Shown one piece after another: positions 6,584-12,517 of a DNA stretch of 16,691 nt (within the stretch, counting starts at the first letter, position 1; every line of letters begins with the position of its first letter). Location: NCBI GenBank assembly GCA_964589365.1, contig CAZPTQ010000119.1:1-16691 (forward strand), in the 5' to 3' direction. The position numbers and the translations under genes are program-made. The DNA comes from M3007 sp964589365. GTDB taxonomy: Bacteria > Bacteroidota > Bacteroidia > Chitinophagales > Saprospiraceae. The notes under the pieces are model-generated. The model ran no database searches. It saw only the letters and a list, made by a program, of their open reading frames with translations, and was not told the origin of the DNA.

Positions 6584-6613
6584 CAAAAGTAAAAAAGTTG
6601 CGTTATCAAGCAA
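6584..6613 (-). promoter_or_regulatory. Bacteroidota-type promoter of the sensor-kinase remnant
   Basis: On the minus strand TTG (6611-6613) is followed after exactly 19 nt by TACTTTTG (6584-6591), a full match to the TTG-N19-TAnnTTTG consensus of the Bacteroidota primary sigma factor. The start codon at 6558 lies 25 nt after the -7 box. Confidence 0.7.
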
Positions 6614-6786
6614 CTGTTCGTATTCCTTGCAATGCCTGCTTCAGATGAAAAAACGGCTAATATGGCAGAAGCACAACTATTCCAGCAAACAAAGCCAACC
6701 CGTATGGGTTGTATGTTGTCAATGAGTCAAAAACCAAAGGGTTCTACTAAGCACAGACATAAACACAAACGAACGCACACACAAAT

Positions 6787-8019
6787 ATGAGATCAGAAAA
6801 ACTTACTTTGTTGCTGGCATTTTTTGCCCTCCAAACTGCCCTCTTCGGCCAAACATGGGTCGAAAAAGCCGCTTTGCCCGATACGGCATTTGCACGCCAC
6901 CACCCCGTCACCTTCTCGATTGGCGGGTATGGATACCTGTTGGGCGGTTCGGCTACCCAATCTCCCTACTTGAGCGATTTTTACCGCTACGATCCGCTGG
7001 CTGACCAATGGGAGCAACTGCCCGATTTCCCCGGACCAGCGCGTAGTTATTCCTACGCCATTGTCTATGACGGAAAAGCCTACATGGGCTTTGGCTTTGG
7101 GCTTACTTCGAATATGAGCGACCTGTGGGAGTATGATCCCATAGCGGGCACCTGGACCGAAAAAGCACTTTGTCCCGGCGACGGGCGTGGTCACCCTGCA
7201 TTTTTGGAGGCCAATGGGAAAATTTATGTGGGTCTTGGCGGAGGTGACATGGGAAACCTCAAAGATTTTTGGGAATACGATATCGCGACCGACCAATGGG
7301 AGCAGATGCCCGATTTTCCTTCTTATCCGCGACACCACCCCTTCCATTTTTCTATTGCTGGAATGGTGTATGCCGCCTTTGGTCACGGCAGCGAATCCGT
7401 GAATGGTTCGACGATTTATAGGGATATATTCCGCTTCGACCCACAAGACGATACTTGGGAACAGATGGAAGATTTCCCTGGAGAACAGCGCGTGGCAGGC
7501 ACTCAATTTTCACACAATGGCAAGGGGTATGTCCTTTCTGGGGAGGGCGCGGATCACTATTATCTGGAAGAAGGCGAGTTTTGGGAATACGACCCAGTCA
7601 ACGATGCATGGAAACAGTTGCCATCCATGCCCGGAAGCGGGCGTTGGGCACCAGGTTCGTTTGTCATCGGCAACACCGTGTTTGCTACCTGTGGCACCGC
7701 GTTGGTTGACAATATGAATGCTGAAAATCAAAAGGACTTGTGGGCGTACCAAATTCCTGCTTCTTCGGGTACAGTGATTCCCTCCAAGCTGCCGTATGCT
7801 CTGGAAGTATATCCTAATCCAGCACAGGACCTGGTTTTTATACGCGGAACCTTAATCGGCGAAACTCATTTTCAACTCATGGGTGCAGATGGGCGAGTCA
7901 TTCAGCGTGGGCGGTATAGCCACAGCGGGATTGCCCTGACGGGATTGCCAGGGGGCATTTATGGGCTTTTGCTGCAAGATGGAGAGCGCCGTTATCAGGC
8001 TAGGTTTGTGAAGGATTGA
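6787..8019 (+). CDS. Secreted kelch-repeat protein with T9SS sorting domain
   Basis: The 410-residue protein starts at an ATG (6787) with the signal peptide MRSEKLTLLLAFFALQTALF. Five similar blades follow, each with a Trp-Glu strand and a Pro-rich turn: DFYRYDPLADQWEQLPDFPG, DLWEYDPIAGTWTEKALCPG, DFWEYDIATDQWEQMPDFPS, DIFRFDPQDDTWEQMEDFPG, EFWEYDPVNDAWKQLPSMPG. This is the kelch beta-propeller pattern. The last ~75 residues form a T9SS sorting domain (LEVYPNPAQDLVFI … GLPGGIYGLLLQDG … FVKD). It is therefore likely an exported surface or extracellular propeller; the ligand is unknown. It is divergent from the sensor-kinase remnant, and its stop is only 14 bp from a detached mutS2 end, so it forms the edge of the accessory segment. 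Confidence 0.88.
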   Translation: MRSEKLTLLLAFFALQTALFGQTWVEKAALPDTAFARHHPVTFSIGGYGYLLGGSATQSPYLSDFYRYDPLADQWEQLPDFPGPARSYSYAIVYDGKAYMGFGFGLTSNMSDLWEYDPIAGTWTEKALCPGDGRGHPAFLEANGKIYVGLGGGDMGNLKDFWEYDIATDQWEQMPDFPSYPRHHPFHFSIAGMVYAAFGHGSESVNGSTIYRDIFRFDPQDDTWEQMEDFPGEQRVAGTQFSHNGKGYVLSGEGADHYYLEEGEFWEYDPVNDAWKQLPSMPGSGRWAPGSFVIGNTVFATCGTALVDNMNAENQKDLWAYQIPASSGTVIPSKLPYALEVYPNPAQDLVFIRGTLIGETHFQLMGADGRVIQRGRYSHSGIALTGLPGGIYGLLLQDGERRYQARFVKD

Positions 8020-8033
8020 CACGATGGTTTTCT

Positions 8034-8095
8034 TCAGGCCAAATCCACCATCGTAACCGCCTTCTTCGGGGTGATACGCCCGGGCGATTCATTTC
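8034..8095 (-). pseudogene. Detached copy of the mutS2 3' end (copy 2)
   Basis: On the minus strand the end reads GTTACGATGGTGGATTTGGC then CTGA, that is VTMVDLA and stop, matching the intact mutS2 end; in the first 25 nt two bases differ, both synonymous. Just upstream another frame reads IARAYHPEEG, the counterpart of IARSYHPEDG in MutS2, so a ~10-nt deletion has shifted the frame inside the Gly-rich turn. Homology fades at about 8095. The copy has the same orientation as copy 1 and as the intact gene. A minus-strand open frame running from 8354 through this piece is antisense to xisH and not a gene. Confidence 0.78.
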
Positions 8096-8568
8096 GAGCC
8101 ATTTTCAATAAACTTTTGCAGCCATTTTCGTATTTTTGCCTATCAAAATCCAAATATGGCAGGGACAAATTCCACGAAGAAGTAAGAAAAGCACTTGAAA
8201 ACGAAGGTTGGACAATCACTGACGACCCACTCTCGTTCAAAGTAGGCAATCTGCAAGTCCAAATTGACCTTGGTGCAGAGCGGATTATCGCTGCGGAGAG
8301 AGGTTCAGAGAAAATTGCCATCGAGATCAAGACCTTCGGCCACATCTCGTTCATTACTGCACTCTACGAAGCCGTTGGGAAGTACATCATCTACCGAAAC
8401 GTGCTTAAAATCACTCAACCCGAACGAACCCTTTATTTGGCTACTCCAGAAAGCGTTTACAATCGTTTTTTTGAAGAGCCTGTTATCCAAAACATGATGC
8501 AGGACGAAGGTTTTCGTCTCGTGGTTTACAATCAAACTACTGAAACCATCACAAAATGGATAAATTAA
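8071..8568 (+). CDS. xisH: XisH-family protein, apparent frameshift at the start
   Basis: From about 8161 the frame is a full XisH protein: RDKFHEEVRKALENEGWTIT … LQVQIDLGAERIIAAE … KIAIEIKTF … FEEPVIQ … TITKWIN. XisH and XisI were named in Anabaena as factors needed for excision of the fdxN element, but the pair is widespread and its general role is open. XisH is, as I recall, placed in the PD-(D/E)XK nuclease-like fold; the D of QIDLG and the E-x-K of IEIK fit. Relatives start MARDKFH. Here ATGGC at 8156 is followed by AGGGACAAATTC one base out of frame, as if one base were missing. The open frame upstream reaches only a GTG at 8071 inside the mutS2-tail copy and a TTG at 8116. Either a real lesion, a sequencing error or an unusual start. 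It overlaps xisI by 13 bp. Confidence 0.82.
   Translation: MIRPGDSFRAIFNKLLQPFSYFCLSKSKYGRDKFHEEVRKALENEGWTITDDPLSFKVGNLQVQIDLGAERIIAAERGSEKIAIEIKTFGHISFITALYEAVGKYIIYRNVLKITQPERTLYLATPESVYNRFFEEPVIQNMMQDEGFRLVVYNQTTETITKWIN
8131..8138 (+). promoter_or_regulatory. -7 box of the xisHI promoter
   Basis: TATTTTTG matches the Bacteroidota -7 consensus TAnnTTTG and lies 17 nt before the ATG at 8156, where xisH would naturally start. No TTG stands at the expected 19-21 nt upstream (there is one at 8116, too close), so the match is partial. The box lies just outside the mutS2-tail copy. Confidence 0.45.
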
Positions 8569-8891
8569 AAAAATACGAAGCCGCTATTTTAAGCATTCTC
8601 AACGAGTACGCTAAAATCAAATATGCCAACGTAGAGGGTAGCAACCAATTGATTGCCGACAAGGAAAACCATCGTTATCAAGTAGTCACGATCGGCTGGG
8701 AAGGCAGCCGTTTTGTACACGACTGCCCGATACATCTGGATATTATCAATGGCAAAATCTGGGTGCAGCAAAACATGACCGAATGGGAATTGGGAGATAT
8801 GCTGGAGGAAATGGGCGTACCCAAATCTGATATCGTGGTAGGTTTTTTGCCTCCAGAGCTGCGTAACTATTCAAAATACGCGGTAGCATAA
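8556..8891 (+). CDS. xisI: XisI-family protein
   Basis: The 111-residue protein matches XisI over its whole usual length: MDKLKKYEAAILSILNEYAK at the start, then YQVVTIGWEGSRFVHDCPIH, LDIINGKIWVQQNMTEWELG, and LEEMGVPKSDIVVGFLPPEL near the end. It starts 13 bp before the xisH stop (the shared stretch ATGGATAAATTAA), a tight coupling that is usual for the pair and suggests a two-protein complex. Nothing else lies between its stop and the mutS2 stop 14 bp further on the other strand. Known from Anabaena fdxN-element excision; a toxin-antitoxin-like or defence role has to be considered for stand-alone pairs such as this one. Confidence 0.92.
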   Translation: MDKLKKYEAAILSILNEYAKIKYANVEGSNQLIADKENHRYQVVTIGWEGSRFVHDCPIHLDIINGKIWVQQNMTEWELGDMLEEMGVPKSDIVVGFLPPELRNYSKYAVA

Positions 8892-8905
8892 ACCTTCGTC
8901 CCCCC

Positions 8906-11296
8906 TCACGCCAGATCCACCATCGTAACCCCATCCCCGCCGCCATCCTCCGGGTGATAACTACGTGCAATATTCCCACCGTATTCCCGCAGTTTTTGCT
9001 TCACCACATTGCGGAGCACACCGGTGCCTTTTCCGTGCAGGATTTGGATGGTGTTGGCGCTGGTGAGCAGGGCATTGTCCACAAATTTTTCGAGCACTTG
9101 CAATGCCTCTTCTTTGCCCATGCCGCGAATGTCCACCTTGGCATCGAAAGACGCAACGTGTTGTATATCATTGGAATTGATACTGGAGGGCTGCACGAGC
9201 GGTTCGTTGGCGAGGATTAGGTCACGCAGGACAGTCGTGATTCGAAGCCCGCCCATGTGTACGGTCGCTTTTTGTCCTTTTATTTCTTCCACTTGCCCGG
9301 TCGCACCGCCAGAACGCAAGCGCACAAAGTCGCCCACGACGATGGGACGCGTCACGGTATTCCCAGCAGATTTTAGTTCCGATTTGACCACTTCTTCGTT
9401 CACTTCATCCACTTGTCGGGCTTTTTCCGCACGCTCCTGTCGGAGTTTGGCCGCAAATTCCTGGGCTTTTTCAAGATTTTTCTCGCCTTTTAGTTCGCGG
9501 ACGATCTTCTCCACTTCGCGGTTGGTGTTGGCACTCATGCGGAGTTCGTGCTCCTTTTGGTCCAGTTTGAGTCGTTTGCGCTTCACATCCAGTTCCTGGT
9601 GCATCCCATCGTAGGTCTTGATGAGGCGTTCGAGGGATTGCTCTTTTTCCTTTACCGAACTGAGTTTTTCCTCCAGTTCCTGCTTCTCGCGCTGGAGTTC
9701 GATGAGGATATCGTCTACTGCTGTTTCGGAGCCGGTTCGGTTGCGTGCATAGCCAATGAGGTCGCGGGAGAGGCCGCTTTTTTCGGCAATTTCAAAAGCA
9801 TAACTGCTGCCGGGGCGACCCACTTTCAGTTCGTAGGTGGGCGAAAGGGTATCCTTGTCGAAGTGCATGTTCCCGTTCAGAATACCTGGATTGCGGAAGG
9901 CGTACACCTTGAGGTTGGAATAGTGGGTGGTAACAACGGCGTAAACGCCCTTGCGGTGGAGTTGGCGCAAAATCGCTTCGGCAATTGCCCCGCCGGGCTT
10001 GGGATCTGTACCACTGCCCATTTCGTCTATCAGCACGAGGGTGTCGGGGGTGGCTTTCTGGATAAAAACACGGGCGTTTTGCAGCCTGGAAGAATAGGTC
10101 GAAAGATCGTCGTCGAGGCTTTGCTGGTCGCCGATGTCGGCAAAAATTTGGGAGAAAATGCCAAACTCGCTCAGTTCATGTACGGGCACAAGCAGACCAC
10201 TTTGCACCATCATTTGCAACAGTCCAACGGATTTCATCGCCACAGACTTGCCTCCGGCATTTGGCCCTGACAGGATCAGGATGTGGTTTTCGGAATTAAG
10301 CCGCAACTCAAACGGGATGGTTTTTCGCCCCGTCTGTTTGTTCTTCAGATACAAAAGCGGGTGAAAACCTTTGCGGACGTTGATGATCGGTTTTTCCTTC
10401 AAAATAGGCATCCCGGCACGCATGGCAAGGCCAAGTGCAGCTTTGGCCCGCACCACGTCGAATCGGACAAGCACTTCTGAATAGCTGCGCAGAATCGGAC
10501 TATATGGCCGGAACGTTTCGCTCAGTTCGCGCAGAATTCTAAAAATTTCGCGGCGTTCATCGTGTTCCAGATCGAAAAGGTCGTTGTTGATTTCGATCAC
10601 GGCTTCTGGCTCGATAAACGCCGTGCGCCCCGTGTCGGATTCGTCGTGGATGATCCCTCGGATTTTGCGTTTGTGTTCGGCGGGTACCGAGAGTACGCGG
10701 CGACCGTTGCGGAAGGATTCAGGCGAGTCGGCCAGCCAGCCTTTCGAACGGTAATCCTGGATGATTTGTCGGAAACGCCCATCCAATTCCCTGATTTTTT
10801 GCTGTGTATCGCGGCGGATGCGCATCAGTTCAGGAGATGCGTCGGGGCGAACAGCCCCTTTTTCATCAAAGACTGCTGTGATGGCTTTCATCAGGCCTTC
10901 GTCGTTGGAAAGATCCCGCGTGATGTCGTAGAGTTTAGGGTAAATTTCCTTTTTCGCACCTCCCGCAAAGAATTTGAACACGTCGCGCATCATCACCAAC
11001 ACTTTCAAAATGCCTTGAAACGCCTCGGCTTGAAGGGTAAACCCATCAATGTCGAGCATTTTCAGATCAGGCTGTATGTCGGGAAAAGTTTCCAGCGGAA
11101 ATCGGTCTCTGTTTTCCAACATGAGTTTGAACTCACGGGTTTCGCGCAGGCTCTGGTCTATTTTTGAGAAATCTGTATGTGGCGCGACGGCGCGCAAAGC
11201 CTCCGCCGCCATAGGCGTAAGGCTCTCTTTTTCAAGCAAATCGAGGACTTTGTCAAACTCTAATTTGTGAAAAACGTCTTTCGGCTCGAAGATCAT
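8906..11296 (-). CDS. mutS2: Endonuclease MutS2
   Basis: At 796 residues this has the normal length and full domain order of MutS2. A core/clamp region (to about 330) precedes the MutS-type ATPase: Walker A GPNAGGKS (344-351), the DQQSLDDDLSTYSS segment (390-403) and Walker B TLVLIDEMGSGTDP (419-432). A long charged coiled coil covers about 525-645, a small beta barrel about 650-695, and a C-terminal Smr nuclease domain from 718 has DIRG (722-725) and HGKGTG (754-759). The protein lacks the mismatch-recognition domain of MutS; family members suppress recombination or rescue collided ribosomes. It is the last gene of the minus-strand block, preceded by a 41-bp inverted repeat. Its 3' end is the part found copied at 3341 and 8034. 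Confidence 0.97.
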   Translation of the reverse strand: MIFEPKDVFHKLEFDKVLDLLEKESLTPMAAEALRAVAPHTDFSKIDQSLRETREFKLMLENRDRFPLETFPDIQPDLKMLDIDGFTLQAEAFQGILKVLVMMRDVFKFFAGGAKKEIYPKLYDITRDLSNDEGLMKAITAVFDEKGAVRPDASPELMRIRRDTQQKIRELDGRFRQIIQDYRSKGWLADSPESFRNGRRVLSVPAEHKRKIRGIIHDESDTGRTAFIEPEAVIEINNDLFDLEHDERREIFRILRELSETFRPYSPILRSYSEVLVRFDVVRAKAALGLAMRAGMPILKEKPIINVRKGFHPLLYLKNKQTGRKTIPFELRLNSENHILILSGPNAGGKSVAMKSVGLLQMMVQSGLLVPVHELSEFGIFSQIFADIGDQQSLDDDLSTYSSRLQNARVFIQKATPDTLVLIDEMGSGTDPKPGGAIAEAILRQLHRKGVYAVVTTHYSNLKVYAFRNPGILNGNMHFDKDTLSPTYELKVGRPGSSYAFEIAEKSGLSRDLIGYARNRTGSETAVDDILIELQREKQELEEKLSSVKEKEQSLERLIKTYDGMHQELDVKRKRLKLDQKEHELRMSANTNREVEKIVRELKGEKNLEKAQEFAAKLRQERAEKARQVDEVNEEVVKSELKSAGNTVTRPIVVGDFVRLRSGGATGQVEEIKGQKATVHMGGLRITTVLRDLILANEPLVQPSSINSNDIQHVASFDAKVDIRGMGKEEALQVLEKFVDNALLTSANTIQILHGKGTGVLRNVVKQKLREYGGNIARSYHPEDGGGDGVTMVDLA

Positions 11297-11319
11297 GTTG
11301 CGAAAATTAAGCTACAAGA

Positions 11320-11420
11320 CGTTATATGGAACACGGATGACACGGATGAGACACGGATTTTATTCATAATATTTAGAACAAATCCGTGTCTCATCCGTGT
11401 CATCCGTGTTCCATATAACG
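11320..11420. repeat. Perfect 41-bp inverted repeat built of ACACGGATG units
   Basis: The arms 11320-11360 and 11380-11420 are exact reverse complements over all 41 bases, with a 19-nt AT-rich spacer (11361-11379). Each arm contains the 9-mer ACACGGATG twice in tandem and ends in AGACACGGATTT. It fills most of the space between the peptidoglycan-binding gene stop (11486) and mutS2 (11296). RNA from either strand would fold into a very long hairpin, which could insulate mutS2 from the upstream genes. No transposase or target-site duplication is seen. Similar CACGGAT repeats occur, to my knowledge, in many bacterial genomes. Confidence 0.85.
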
Positions 11421-11485
11421 CCAGGTAGTTCGGGCAAAATTACCGCCCCCCAAACAAATCCTTAGGCAGGAAGTTCCCGAAAACG

Positions 11486-12472
11486 CTAAACAGGTTCCTC
11501 CCGTGCCAAATCGTCGCCCGGAATAATGGTGCTGATAAAAAGATAACCGCGATTTTGGCGGTAGCGCTCGTCTTGTTTCACGATGTTGAGAAACGACATG
11601 TGCCAGGCCCAGCGTCGCCCGACAAGGCATCCGGCGCTGTACGAATCTACAAATTCCGGCGCTGTGCCGGGGCGTGTGGAATGTTGGTTGACACCAAACG
11701 TTTTGCCGATGTCAATCGGGTCGCCGGAGCTGCGGAAACCGTCTTTGTTGAGGTCGCGGTGGAGCCGAAGTTTTTCCCGCTGCACCAGCGCGGGTTGTGT
11801 GCCTTTGTGCAGTCCCACGGCCCAAGCCTTGTATTGCCCAAAAGCGATACGTGCCGCACCATTCGGGTTGAGCGGATGCCAGGTATAATGGCTGCCCGGC
11901 TCGGTAGTGGCCTGGTCATTCACCAACATTTCAGGGTGGCTGTTTGGAGCAATTCGGAACACGATGCGGCGATCGTTCCATTGGTTAGCGATATCTGCAT
12001 TTAAGCTGCCTTCGGGGTTCATGCCTTCCACATACACAATGTTGCGCATCCGAGGGCTTTTCGCGATCCAATAGCCCTTCGTTCGCATGTATCGGATGAT
12101 GCGTTTGGCAAGACGGGTGGAAGCAGTGTCGTCGGAAGCATCGCCGTATTCAATGGGTAAAAAAGTGTCTGGTTGTGCCCTTTCCAGGGACGCTAGAATG
12201 TTTGTGGTCAATTGTTTTTCAACATACGGAAGCCCTGCTAAGCGGCAAAATTCAAGAATGGCAGCGCGGCTGTTAGCGCCAATAACGCCATCGCCTTTTC
12301 CGTTGGGGCCAAAGGGCGTTGCGACATCTCCGCCGAAATCAGGGTCCAGTATGCCTAAATCGCACAGGCGGGCTTGCAATTCTTTTGCAGCACTGCGATT
12401 GGCCGGGAAATTGAGCTCGTCGGTGCTGACGGTGCGGCCGTTTTCGATTATTTGTCGGAGAGATGTAAACAT
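11486..12472 (-). CDS. Peptidoglycan-binding protein with L,D-transpeptidase-like catalytic motif
   Basis: The 328-residue protein has no signal peptide. Residues about 25-95 look like a PG_binding_1 domain (AAKELQARLCDLGILDPDFG … GDGVIGANSRAAILEFCRLA). The C-terminal half contains RIAFGQYKAWAVGLHKG, an EF-hand-like loop DLNKDGFRSSGD (240-251), then NQH (H264) and SAGC (279-282). His followed by S-x-G-C is the layout of YkuD-type L,D-transpeptidases, with Cys282 as the expected nucleophile. The likely substrate is murein peptide stems, either cross-linked or cut. Lack of a secretion signal fits a protein delivered or assembled by another machine, such as the contractile system suggested by the ATPase gene nearby. 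It follows the inactive subtilisin gene by 45 bp. Confidence 0.75.
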   Translation of the reverse strand: MFTSLRQIIENGRTVSTDELNFPANRSAAKELQARLCDLGILDPDFGGDVATPFGPNGKGDGVIGANSRAAILEFCRLAGLPYVEKQLTTNILASLERAQPDTFLPIEYGDASDDTASTRLAKRIIRYMRTKGYWIAKSPRMRNIVYVEGMNPEGSLNADIANQWNDRRIVFRIAPNSHPEMLVNDQATTEPGSHYTWHPLNPNGAARIAFGQYKAWAVGLHKGTQPALVQREKLRLHRDLNKDGFRSSGDPIDIGKTFGVNQHSTRPGTAPEFVDSYSAGCLVGRRWAWHMSFLNIVKQDERYRQNRGYLFISTIIPGDDLAREEPV

Positions 12473-12482
12473 GGCGGTGGGG

Positions 12483-12510
12483 AACTATGAACTATGATGT
12501 ATAAACTATG
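12483..12510. repeat. Heptamer repeat (AACTATG)
   Basis: Four 7-nt units in phase: AACTATG at 12483, AACTATG at 12490, a diverged unit at 12497 and AACTATG at 12504. They occupy most of the 45-bp spacer between two minus-strand genes. Confidence 0.7.
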
Positions 12511-12517
12511 AACTGGC

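Noticed and set aside
8034..8354. Minus-strand open frame of 106 codons ending in VTMVDLA
   Set aside because: Only its last residues are meaningful, as the detached mutS2 end; the rest is antisense to xisH.
3341..8905. A recombinase or transposase responsible for the accessory segments
   Set aside because: I looked in all listed frames and found no tyrosine or serine recombinase motif and no DDE transposase in the window.
9009..10270. Long plus-strand frames opposite mutS2
   Set aside because: They are the antisense shadow of a fully conserved MutS2 sequence.
11320..11420. Inverted repeat as ends of an insertion sequence
   Set aside because: Only 19 nt lie between the arms, no transposase and no visible target-site duplication.
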